This document shows positions 1 through 7,596 of a stretch of 13,600 nt of DNA, piece by piece (the first letter of the stretch is position 1; the number at the start of each line of letters is the position of its first letter). Origin of the DNA: Halanaerobiales bacterium (GTDB lineage: Bacteria; Bacillota; Halanaerobiia; Halanaerobiales; M55B127); contig JAIPEV010000031.1 in the NCBI GenBank assembly GCA_021736965.1, positions 1 to 13,600 of the forward strand, in the 5' to 3' direction. The translations under genes and the position numbers were made by a program. The notes under the pieces are model-generated. The model saw only the letters and a list, made by a program, of their open reading frames with translations, searched no databases and was not told where the DNA came from.

Positions 1-255
1 ATATCGATCAGCTTGATCTTTAACACTACTCGCATAAGATAAAGCTAAAGAAATTATACTATCAGCCCAGGGATGTAAACTTTTAGGAGAAATTAGTTTA
101 TCTGTATCAGGATGCATAAAATAGGGCAGATCATTATCTTTTATTCTCCTCTTAATATGAACTAGATATTGATCAGGTATAACTGGTTTAGTAAAACCTA
201 CCAGATCGAAACCTATACTATATAGTTTTTCCTTAATTAAATTACTTTTATCCAT
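1..255 (-). CDS. queG: Epoxyqueuosine reductase QueG, N-terminal part (3' end outside window)
   Basis: QueG reduces epoxyqueuosine to queuosine at the wobble base of GUN-anticodon tRNAs, in the cytoplasm, using cobalamin and Fe-S clusters. Only the first 85 residues are present; the frame is open to the window edge. The visible part matches the family N-terminus: an early YSIGFDLVGF segment, then YFMHPDTDKL, then HPWADSIISLALSY, which corresponds to the usual 'R.dP..llP.a.svI.val.Y' stretch. The cobalamin-binding and 4Fe-4S domains would lie downstream and cannot be checked. The ATG at 255 is preceded by a weak SD-like AAGTGAT. The gene starts only 25 bp after a terminator, so its own promoter is unclear. 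The assignment rests on this N-terminal pattern alone, so it is good but not certain. Confidence 0.8.
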   Translation of the reverse strand, partial: MDKSNLIKEKLYSIGFDLVGFTKPVIPDQYLVHIKRRIKDNDLPYFMHPDTDKLISPKSLHPWADSIISLALSYASSVKDQADRY

Positions 256-280
256 TATATCACTTACTTTACTTAAGTTT

Positions 281-307
281 AAAAAGGGTCCGAATTAACG
301 GACCCTT
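281..307 (-). terminator. Rho-independent terminator of the NSS transporter unit
   Basis: A perfect 9-bp stem (AAGGGTCCG at 284-292 with CGGACCCTT at 299-307) closes a 6-base loop. Read on the minus strand it is followed at once by TTT, giving a run of five T. It lies 20 bp after the stop of the small-subunit gene and 25 bp before queG. The T-run direction assigns it to minus-strand transcription. Confidence 0.85.
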
Positions 308-326
308 ATTTAAATTTTATTTAATT

Positions 327-434
327 TTATTCTTCTTTTTTTCTCGACTTCATAGCTTTTCTTAGAGTAACAAAAAGACCTCCATATAAAACAACACATG
401 CAAAAATCAACATAACTACTGCTGAAAAACTCAT
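327..434 (-). CDS. MetS-type small subunit of NSS transporter (35 aa)
   Basis: This 35-residue protein has one hydrophobic helix (about residues 2-25, with VVMLIFACVVLYGGLFVTL) followed by a basic-acidic tail ending KKEE. That is the pattern of the small subunits paired with bacterial NSS transporters (MetS family, methionine/alanine importer small subunit; MetPS of Corynebacterium is the known example): one membrane helix with a W/Y-G-G-centred motif and an Ala-rich exit. It starts with ATG 30 bp after the stop of the NSS transporter gene, with GGGAG nine bases upstream, and is followed by the terminator at 281-307. It probably sits in the membrane beside the transporter and is needed for its activity. 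It is easy to miss because of its length. The family is inferred from the helix pattern plus position. Confidence 0.82.
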   Translation of the reverse strand: MSFSAVVMLIFACVVLYGGLFVTLRKAMKSRKKEE

Positions 435-464
435 ATACTTATTCTCCCTTCTATATACTCAGTT

Positions 465-1958
465 TTAACTTGCTATATCGTCTAACCCTCTCTGACGAGA
501 AAGTAAATATGATAATAAGATTAATACACCAACTACTCCAATCCAGCCACCATAAAATAAATACTTTAATTCATATGCACCATCACCATAAGGTGCTGTT
601 ATATCAGTAATTAAATTAGAGATTAAAAGTACAGTTAAAACTAGTGGAGTAATAAATTTGACCATCACATTCCACCAATTACCAAATTTATATTCTGAAA
701 CTGAGTTGAAGTAATTTCTAAGTTCATTTGGCTTATAAAACCAGCCAACTATTATTGATTCCGTTAGTCCAGCAAAAACAAGTCCATAAGTATTTACATA
801 ATGATCAACAATATCCAGCCAATAAAGGCCTGCTTTTGTAACAAATAGAAGTCCTACAACAAATAAAAACAAACTGTAATAAAGGGTTACTTTCTGTTTT
901 GTTCCACCCCATTTATCTTTTATAGCAGCAACCCCAGCCTCAACAATTGAAAAGGCAGAATCGATACCTAATGATAGTAACATTGCGAAAAATACAAATC
1001 CAAAGAGACCTATTACCATCGGTCCACCAGGTAATAGTGAGATTGCATTTGGATAAACAACAAATGCTAACCCTACTCCAGCCGTAGCTACTTCAGAAAT
1101 GGGAACTCCTTGAGTTTGAGCCATATAACCTAAAGTTCCAAATACAGCAATACCAGCCATAAAACTAATACCAGAATTTGCAAAAACAGTAATAAGTGCA
1201 TTATTAATAATATCTGAATCTTCTGGCATATAACTAGCATAAGCAATCATAATACCAAATCCAAGACTAAGGGTAAAAAATACCTGTGAATATGCATCAA
1301 TCCAAACACTGGGATTCAGTAACTGCGTAAAGTCCGGCTGTAAAAAATAATTAATACCCTCTACTGCTCCTGGAAGAGTTACCGCTCTTATTAGTAATAT
1401 TCCTAATAAAATGATCGGTAAAGGAACTGTAATATATACAACCTTACCAACACTTTGTGCACCATTTTTTAATATAAAATAAATTGCAATCCAAGTAACA
1501 ATTAAACCAATCAAAACAGGTATAGAAAATCCACCAAGATTTCCCGGTCCAGAAGATATCTGTAATACCTCTTCATAAAAGTAAGTACCTGCATCATTAG
1601 CCCATCCTAAAGTAAAAGAACCTGCTAAATAGTCCCAAGCCCAGGCCATTACTCCAGCATAATAACTTGTGATAATTGTGCCAGCTAGGACAGCCCACCA
1701 TCCAAAACCTTCAAACTTTCTACTAACTTTAGCAAGTGCTCCAGGTGCACCACGTTGGGTTTTTTGGCCCATTGAAAATTCTAAAACAATCAATGGTATT
1801 CCGGCAGTTAACAATGCTACAAAATATGGAATTAAGAAGGCACCACCTCCATTAGAATAAGCCATATAAGGAAAACGCCATGCATTACCTAAACCGGCTG
1901 CTGAACCAATTGCTGCAAGTACGAAAGCTGTTCGATTATTCCAACGATCTCTTTGCAT
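465..1958 (-). CDS. Sodium-dependent amino-acid transporter, NSS (SNF) family
   Basis: This membrane symporter, with the LeuT fold and about 12 helices in 497 residues, imports an amino acid with Na+. TM1 has the signature GLGNAWRFP with Asn25 (LeuT Asn27, Na1 ligand) and Gly22 where monoamine carriers have Asp, so an amino-acid substrate is expected. TM3 has Tyr100 (LeuT Tyr108). TM6 has FFTLSLGFG, identical to LeuT. TM8 has GIDSAF, whose Asp-Ser pair matches SERT Asp437-Ser438 of the Na2 site. TM7 has NSGIS: Ser265 stands where LeuT has Glu290, as in chloride-dependent carriers. ATG start; the best SD (GAGGAG, 1971-1976) is a long 12 bases away. It is co-transcribed with the MetS-type subunit, which points to a MetP-like methionine/alanine importer, though the exact substrate is unknown. 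Confidence 0.93.
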   Translation of the reverse strand: MQRDRWNNRTAFVLAAIGSAAGLGNAWRFPYMAYSNGGGAFLIPYFVALLTAGIPLIVLEFSMGQKTQRGAPGALAKVSRKFEGFGWWAVLAGTIITSYYAGVMAWAWDYLAGSFTLGWANDAGTYFYEEVLQISSGPGNLGGFSIPVLIGLIVTWIAIYFILKNGAQSVGKVVYITVPLPIILLGILLIRAVTLPGAVEGINYFLQPDFTQLLNPSVWIDAYSQVFFTLSLGFGIMIAYASYMPEDSDIINNALITVFANSGISFMAGIAVFGTLGYMAQTQGVPISEVATAGVGLAFVVYPNAISLLPGGPMVIGLFGFVFFAMLLSLGIDSAFSIVEAGVAAIKDKWGGTKQKVTLYYSLFLFVVGLLFVTKAGLYWLDIVDHYVNTYGLVFAGLTESIIVGWFYKPNELRNYFNSVSEYKFGNWWNVMVKFITPLVLTVLLISNLITDITAPYGDGAYELKYLFYGGWIGVVGVLILLSYLLSRQRGLDDIAS

Positions 1959-2091
1959 AACTACTATCTACTCCTCTCTACTCTACTAATATTTTTTTGT
2001 TTGCGTAATACTCTGTCTTTAAAATAAAAGGATATAACTACTCTACTAATCTCTACTCATCTATCACTTCCTTTCATTATTATTTCTTGTG
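1959..2091 (-). promoter_or_regulatory. Leader of the transporter mRNA with direct repeat
   Basis: The stretch between the -10 box and the transporter start is purine-rich on the coding strand and full of TAG triplets. A 13-bp sequence, ATTAGTAGAGTAG, occurs twice in the same direction (2038-2050 and 1978-1990), 60 bp apart. The upstream copy belongs to a mini-ORF with a strong SD (separate entry). I see no known riboswitch or strong hairpin. The layout suggests partial duplication of the start region or a translational leader. Confidence 0.5.
2046..2060 (-). other. Four-codon mini-ORF (M-S-R-D-stop) in transporter leader
   Basis: ATG AGT AGA GAT TAG follows AAAGGAAGTGAT (2063-2074), an SD one base away from the full complement of the 16S rRNA 3' end, at good spacing. 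It encodes Met-Ser-Arg-Asp and then stops. The real transporter begins Met-Gln-Arg-Asp-Arg-Trp, so the mini-ORF imitates the gene start. It is a better ribosome binding site than the real one. It could be a leader peptide, a ribosome standby site, or a relic of duplication. Confidence 0.4.
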
Positions 2092-2120
2092 ATTATAACA
2101 CCAATTATTTAGCATTGCAA
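2092..2120 (-). promoter_or_regulatory. Strong vegetative promoter for the NSS transporter
   Basis: The -35 box is TTGCAA (2115-2120), the spacer is 17 bp and the -10 box is TATAAT (2092-2097), preceded by TG at the extended -10 position (TGTTATAAT). It overlaps the last codons and stop of ymfH, so transcription would start near 2085 and give a leader of about 125 bases. Confidence 0.75.
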
Positions 2121-3412
2121 GGAGTTTTTCGTAATTTATCTTTTATATTGTTAATGATTATTTTCACAGGTCTTCGATTATTAAAAATTAAACTGTGTTG
2201 CTTGATCAAGTCATCTAATTTAATACTCTCAATTGTATTTATTAAATTAAAATAATTTTGCTCAAGATTATTATACTTAATAATCTGGGATGAAAGTGTT
2301 TCAATTGAATTTAGAGATCTATAAAATCTACCTATATATTTATTTTTTACTATCTTAAAATTATGTAAATTTACATCTTTATCAAATTTATTTAAAACCT
2401 CTATTAAAGCATTAATAGTTTTATCTATATGAACTGTTTCTGCATAAATTTTTGCAAAACCAGTGTTTTTTTCTCTCATATAGTTAAATGAAAAGTTTTC
2501 ATCAATAAGTTCACTGTTATATAAATTATGATAGTTATCATTGCTTTTCCCAAAAATCATTTCTAATAACATATTAGTTACTATATCCTGTTTTATAATT
2601 TCAGATTTTTGACTATAATTACTTCGTTCTTTATAGCCTATACTAATTATCGGTCTTGAAATACTCATTTGTAGCTCTTTTTGGGCTGATTGAATCTGAT
2701 CTGGCTCTACTGGATATACTTTTTTATAGTCTCTTTTTTTCTTTCCAACTGAAAAAGTATTAGATAAATAATTTAAGACTGGATCATGTTTAATATCTCC
2801 AATCATAATCAAGGTCATATTATCAATTCTATAGTATTTTTGATAGAAATCTTCTAATATTTCTTTATCTAAACTTTCGATACTTTCAGCTGTTCCAGCA
2901 ATATTATACTTTATTGGATATTCAAAGTATAAAGACTGTAAAAGCTGATAAAATGACTGCCAGCCTGGACTGTCTTTATACATCTTTATCTCTTGTTTTA
3001 TCACATTTTTTTCATGTTCGATTCTCTGCTGATCAAAGTTTGGTTTTAAGATAAACCCCAAAAGATATTTTAATGATTGTAAGAAATTATTGGTAGTATT
3101 AAAATAATAGTTTGTATTATTAAATCCGGTATAAGCATTTACACTACTACCAATCCGAGAAAAATGATCTATTATACTTCCTTCCCTATTTTCAAATAAG
3201 ATATGCTCCATAAAGTGAGCAATACCGATTGGGTAATTAATCATACCACCTTTACTGTCTTTTAATTTCAAATCTACTGATCCTGCATTAACAGATAAAA
3301 TAGCATGTTTTTTATTAAACTTATCTCTTGGTATTAATATTACCTTTAAACCAGCCTTAAGTTCTTTTTGAAAGTATCTTTCCTCTATTTTATCATAATT
3401 TTTAAAGATCAA
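2105..3412 (-). CDS. ymfH: YmfH-type M16 zinc peptidase (EF-P modification associated)
   Basis: This is a pitrilysin/M16-family metallopeptidase of 435 residues. It has the inverted zinc motif HFMEH (His66, Glu69, His70) and the downstream acidic helix EKNVIKQE (Glu134, Glu141) at the expected distance of about 71 residues, so it should be the catalytically competent member of its pair. In B. subtilis the YmfF/YmfH pair is linked to 5-aminopentanol modification of elongation factor P; that role is transferred here by homology. The start is TTG at 3412, overlapping the TGA of ymfF by 4 bp (TTGA). The SD AGGAAGTGATCC (3416-3427) sits inside the end of ymfF at 9-base spacing, which supports TTG and implies translational coupling. 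Homologues also begin with Met-Ile followed by this N-terminal strand. It lies last in the operon, with the transporter promoter overlapping its end. Confidence 0.88.
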   Translation of the reverse strand: MIFKNYDKIEERYFQKELKAGLKVILIPRDKFNKKHAILSVNAGSVDLKLKDSKGGMINYPIGIAHFMEHILFENREGSIIDHFSRIGSSVNAYTGFNNTNYYFNTTNNFLQSLKYLLGFILKPNFDQQRIEHEKNVIKQEIKMYKDSPGWQSFYQLLQSLYFEYPIKYNIAGTAESIESLDKEILEDFYQKYYRIDNMTLIMIGDIKHDPVLNYLSNTFSVGKKKRDYKKVYPVEPDQIQSAQKELQMSISRPIISIGYKERSNYSQKSEIIKQDIVTNMLLEMIFGKSNDNYHNLYNSELIDENFSFNYMREKNTGFAKIYAETVHIDKTINALIEVLNKFDKDVNLHNFKIVKNKYIGRFYRSLNSIETLSSQIIKYNNLEQNYFNLINTIESIKLDDLIKQHSLIFNNRRPVKIIINNIKDKLRKTPCNAK

Positions 3413-4704
3413 TTTGGATCACTTCCTGGGATGAGCAAAAAATATGTTGTTAACTGAACCATCTTGGCTACTTTAATAATATCTTCTTTTTTTACTTGTT
3501 TTATTGAGTTTATGACAAAGTTTAATGAGTCTTTCTTACCATTTATTAGTCCTAATAAAAAAGCATTTACTACACTATGATTATTATCACTTAAGGTTTC
3601 ATACTTGCTAATTAATTTCTTTTTAGTCCATTCTATATTCTCTTTACTTACTTTACCCTCTCTAATTTCAGCAAGTTTTTCTTTTATTATTTTTTTTACT
3701 GTAGAATAATCATCTTGATTAATTCCAGCATTGATTAAAATCAATCCTTTTGTTGTTTCTAAACGAGTATTAATATAGTATGCCAATCCTTTTTCTTTCC
3801 GGATCGTGTTAAATAATTTTGAATGGCTAAAACCGCCTAAAATACCATTATAAACAGTTAATGCAAAATATAAAGGATGATTTCGAGTTATAGGAACTCT
3901 TATACCCACACCTAGCCTAGATTGAGATATATTATCTTCTTCTGCTAACTCCACATAATTAAAGTGATCAGTTTTCATTACTGTATTATTTAAAGGTAGT
4001 TTTCGATCTCTATCATACTTATAGTTGTTATTAATATAATTATAAATATCTTCTTCACTATTTATATCTCCTATGACAAAAACTTCAATAGGACTTTCTT
4101 TTAATATCTTTCGATAGTAAGTATATAAATTATCACTTCTTGTATTATATAAGCCCTTTTGGGTTCCTAGCGTATATAAAGAAAACTTCTCATCTTTACA
4201 CATTTCTTGATAACATCGTTCAATAACATAACTGTTTTTATCATTTTTTAACGATAGTATCTTTTCTGAAATAAATGTCCTACCCTTATTAACATAATCA
4301 CTTTTAAATTTTTCATCTACTACAAAGGGATTAAAAACAAGTTGATAAAGAAAATCTATAGCTTTTTTTGTAAGGTTTTCTTTTGAATTAATAAACTTAT
4401 CATTAATTATTTCTATAGAAAATCTTAAAAGTTGGTTTTCACCTCTCCGGGCCACTGAAACATTTAAATCTGCCCCAAAAAGTTTATCAAGTTCTCTAGA
4501 AATAGCTTGATTTGTAGGATATTTATAAGATCCCCTATACAAAATATAGGGGATCAGTGCATTTTTAGATACTTCATTTTGGTCTGATAGTGGTCTAATA
4601 ATATCTAAATGTATATAGTTTGTTTTAAACTTATCGGTCTTATTTACATAAAGATCTATATCATTTTTAGTTTTATATTCATTAAATTCACTAGTCTTTA
4701 TCAT
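3409..4704 (-). CDS. ymfF: YmfF-type M16 peptidase-like protein lacking the zinc motif
   Basis: This 431-residue M16-like protein is the partner of YmfH. Where active members have HxxEH it reads IPYILYRGSY (about residues 51-60) with no His/Glu pair, so it should not bind zinc. It keeps the second-domain signature near residues 290-309: LGGFSHSKLF, then IRKEKGLAYY. In two-chain M16 enzymes this half supplies substrate-binding residues to the active partner. An ATG two codons upstream (4710) is too close to the SD GAAGGGA; the ATG at 4704 has 6-base spacing and gives the family-like start Met-Ile-Lys-Thr, so I chose it. It follows the UPF0182 stop by 17 bp. Its C-terminus PGSDPN is partly dictated by the SD of ymfH. 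Confidence 0.87.
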   Translation of the reverse strand: MIKTSEFNEYKTKNDIDLYVNKTDKFKTNYIHLDIIRPLSDQNEVSKNALIPYILYRGSYKYPTNQAISRELDKLFGADLNVSVARRGENQLLRFSIEIINDKFINSKENLTKKAIDFLYQLVFNPFVVDEKFKSDYVNKGRTFISEKILSLKNDKNSYVIERCYQEMCKDEKFSLYTLGTQKGLYNTRSDNLYTYYRKILKESPIEVFVIGDINSEEDIYNYINNNYKYDRDRKLPLNNTVMKTDHFNYVELAEEDNISQSRLGVGIRVPITRNHPLYFALTVYNGILGGFSHSKLFNTIRKEKGLAYYINTRLETTKGLILINAGINQDDYSTVKKIIKEKLAEIREGKVSKENIEWTKKKLISKYETLSDNNHSVVNAFLLGLINGKKDSLNFVINSIKQVKKEDIIKVAKMVQLTTYFLLIPGSDPN

Positions 4705-4721
4705 ATACATTCCCTTCAGAT

Positions 4722-7511
4722 CTATTCAGTCATCTCTTTACTTATACTATCTAACTCTTGTAAGATTTCTTCTAAACTTTCAAGCTTATCTCCATAGTCC
4801 TGCCATTTACCCTCTTTTAGAGATTGAACTGCCTGTTGGTAAGTTTCATAAGCCTTTGTAACCAACCCTTTTAAATCTTCTGGTAGTGCTTCTTTGAGCT
4901 GGTCTACTTTAGATTTTTGTCCAGGATCAACATTTTCTCCAAGAACCTCTTCATCTACAGTAATACCTTCTCCAAATAGAATGTTAAGGGCACCATCTAA
5001 AGTTTCGCTCATCACAATACTACCACCATAACCAACTATTACTCTTTTTAACTCAGGTAAGTGACCAGATTCAGCCTGTAAATATATTGGTTCTATATAT
5101 AAGAGAGATCTTTCGATCGGAATAACTAATAAATTACCCCTGATTACACTTGAACCTCTCTGGCTCCATAAGGTCAGCTTTTGAGAAATCTCAGAATCCT
5201 GGTCTATTCTTGATTCTATCTGGCTTGGCCCATATACTAAGGTATCTTTAGGGAATTCATATAATACTAAGTCACCGTAATTATCACCATCTGACCTGGC
5301 AGCCATCCAAGCAATCATATTATTTTTTGTAGCAGGTGTGAAAGGCATCATTAATAAGAATTCTAGTCCTTCTTTATCTGGTAAACTACTAGTTATATAG
5401 TATGGATCCATTTTTATTGTATTGCCTGAATAGTTTTCATTTGGTATGTTCCAGAGATCTTCTTTGTTATAAAAGACAAGCGAATCTGTCATATGGTATG
5501 TGCTGTATAAATTAGCCTGTAATCTAAATAGATCTTTTGGATACCTTATATGCTTTCTAATGTCTTCAGGCATCTGATCACCATCATTAAAAATCTCAGG
5601 GAAAATCTTCTTATAGGTCTGTGCTAATGGATCATTATCATCTATCACATAATAGTTCATAGTACCGTTATAGGCATCAATTACAACCTTAATTGAGTTT
5701 TTAATATAGTTTCCTACTCCACGAATTGGTTCTGAGTAAGGATATCTATTTGTAGTTGTATAGGCATCCTGAATCCAAAATAGTCTACCATCAGATATTA
5801 CAATATAAGGGTCACTATCATAAGCTAGAAATGGTGCTACTTTTCTAACTCTTTCTTTAATATTTCTGTTATACATTATTCTACTCTTATTATTTATATC
5901 ACTGTTTAACATAATTTTAACATTATTGAATTTAACAGCAAAAATTGCTTTTTTAATTATTCCACTTATTTCTACTCCTCCATTTCCCTCATAGTCGACA
6001 TAAACATTTTGGTCTCCCTGTGGATAATGGAACTCCTGTGAGTCATTTTTGACAATAACATAGTCATCGGTCTTTTCTCCATAGTAAATAGAACTGTTTT
6101 CTAATAAAAGATTTATACTTATATTTGGAGGTATATCCTTAATAAAAAACTCTGGTAAGCCTTCCGAATTAATCCTATTGACTGGACTCATTGCAACACC
6201 AAAACCATGTGTATACTTTAATTTTTTATTTATCCAGGTTTGAGCTTGTCCAGAAAGTAAATCTTGATTTAACTCACGTCCAGATATCATAACCTGACGA
6301 TACTCACCATTTATTGTATATCTATCATCATCAATGTTTTGAAAATCATAGTACTGTCTTAATTCCTGCAATTGACTATAAGTAGAAAGTAATGGCCGTG
6401 AATCCCAAAGTTTTATATTATTTATAATATTCTTATTATCATCGAGGTTTTTACGTGTTAGGTTGTCTTTTACTTCAAATTTTGTTTTATTTACATTGTC
6501 AAGACCATAAGCCTTAAGTGTCATTTCAATATTATAATTGATGTACTCACTTTCACGAGCAATCTCATTTGGCTCTACTCTAAATCTTTGGACAAAACCA
6601 GGATAGATTCCACCGAAGATTAAAGAAGTTACAAGCCAGATACCTAAACCCCAGGCAAGTATCTTATAATTTCTTTTAAATAAACTTAAAAGCAAACCTG
6701 CTGCTACAATTATTGCAATATAAAATAATATACGTAATCCCAGTAAGTTTGCATTTACATCAGTGTAGCTAGCCCCGAAAGCCACACCCCTGGATGAATA
6801 GAGAAGTTCATACATACTTATTCGATAGTCCCAAGCCTTTAAAAGTAAAAACAGCGTTAATAAAACTGTTATATGACTTTTTGCTCTACCGGGTAGTTTA
6901 ATCTTCATCTCAGAGAAAGAACTGACTCCAGAAACTATAAAGTAGATGATACCAACTACAATTATGGTTAGTATAACTAATACCATAGCCATCTCTTTTA
7001 TGAAACTATAAAACGGTAGACTAAATACAAAAAATGCAATATCTTTATTAAATATTGGATCTGTAGTACCAAATGGAGTTTGATTAAAGTATTTTAAGAC
7101 TATCTTCCATAACTCAGAACTAACTGAACTAAACATAAAGCCTAATACAATACTTAGTATCAAATATAACCAGTTTAATTTCTTTTTACTAATCCAATTT
7201 AAAAACCCCTGGCTTTGCTCCTTAAATAAGGATTCTACATTATCTTGTTCAATGTCTTTGTTATCAAAGTATTTGTCGAATAATTTTTTAGTAAATGTTA
7301 GATTAATATAAACAAATACTGCAAAAATCAATCCAATTAATATTCTTAGCCCAAAATTAGTAAAAAACATTAATAAGAACGCTTTAAGATATCCCAATTG
7401 ATTAAACCATGCCCAATCCGTATAAAAATTTGAACCAGCAAATATTAAAATGATGAAAATAATAAACAGTGCTACTAATGTTGTAAATAAATATTTAAAT
7501 TTACCTTTCAA
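4722..7511 (-). CDS. UPF0182 family membrane protein (929 aa)
   Basis: This is a large integral membrane protein of unknown function. About seven hydrophobic helices occupy residues 5-303 (near 6-26, 45-72, 114-131, 158-198, 212-227, 257-278, 284-303). A long outer domain of roughly 600 residues follows. Family landmarks are present in order: DWAWFNQLGY (32-41), DPIFNKDIAFFVFSLPFY (151-168), RGVAFGASYTDVNA (241-254), VQRFRVEPNE (307-316) and, late in the protein, RIDQDSEIS and LLYIEPIYLQA. The last 70 residues are rich in Glu/Lys/Gln and probably helical (coiled-coil-like). The start is TTG at 7511; AAGGGAG lies eight bases upstream, and no in-frame ATG fits better. Length is normal for the family. 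It is followed 17 bp later by ymfF, so they are co-transcribed. Function is unknown and not inferred. Confidence 0.92.
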   Translation of the reverse strand: MKGKFKYLFTTLVALFIIFIILIFAGSNFYTDWAWFNQLGYLKAFLLMFFTNFGLRILIGLIFAVFVYINLTFTKKLFDKYFDNKDIEQDNVESLFKEQSQGFLNWISKKKLNWLYLILSIVLGFMFSSVSSELWKIVLKYFNQTPFGTTDPIFNKDIAFFVFSLPFYSFIKEMAMVLVILTIIVVGIIYFIVSGVSSFSEMKIKLPGRAKSHITVLLTLFLLLKAWDYRISMYELLYSSRGVAFGASYTDVNANLLGLRILFYIAIIVAAGLLLSLFKRNYKILAWGLGIWLVTSLIFGGIYPGFVQRFRVEPNEIARESEYINYNIEMTLKAYGLDNVNKTKFEVKDNLTRKNLDDNKNIINNIKLWDSRPLLSTYSQLQELRQYYDFQNIDDDRYTINGEYRQVMISGRELNQDLLSGQAQTWINKKLKYTHGFGVAMSPVNRINSEGLPEFFIKDIPPNISINLLLENSSIYYGEKTDDYVIVKNDSQEFHYPQGDQNVYVDYEGNGGVEISGIIKKAIFAVKFNNVKIMLNSDINNKSRIMYNRNIKERVRKVAPFLAYDSDPYIVISDGRLFWIQDAYTTTNRYPYSEPIRGVGNYIKNSIKVVIDAYNGTMNYYVIDDNDPLAQTYKKIFPEIFNDGDQMPEDIRKHIRYPKDLFRLQANLYSTYHMTDSLVFYNKEDLWNIPNENYSGNTIKMDPYYITSSLPDKEGLEFLLMMPFTPATKNNMIAWMAARSDGDNYGDLVLYEFPKDTLVYGPSQIESRIDQDSEISQKLTLWSQRGSSVIRGNLLVIPIERSLLYIEPIYLQAESGHLPELKRVIVGYGGSIVMSETLDGALNILFGEGITVDEEVLGENVDPGQKSKVDQLKEALPEDLKGLVTKAYETYQQAVQSLKEGKWQDYGDKLESLEEILQELDSISKEMTE

Positions 7512-7562
7512 TTAAAACACTCCCTTGCATAATAAGATTTAAGATAGTTAAACACCTTAAAA

Positions 7563-7591
7563 ATACTATAATTATTTTCCTAACTAGACAA
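7563..7591 (-). promoter_or_regulatory. Possible promoter before the UPF0182 gene
   Basis: In the 85-bp gap after mtaD the minus strand has TTGTCT (7586-7591) and, 17 bp on, TAGTAT (7563-7568). An overlapping TATAGT (7565-7570) is nearer consensus but with 15-bp spacing. No terminator is visible after mtaD, so this would be an internal promoter for UPF0182-ymfF-ymfH. Confidence 0.35.
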
Positions 7592-7596
7592 CCTTC

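Noticed and set aside
7543..7565. Terminator between mtaD and UPF0182
   Set aside because: Only a 5-bp AT-rich hairpin (TTAAG/CTTAA) without a following T-run is visible, so I do not call one.
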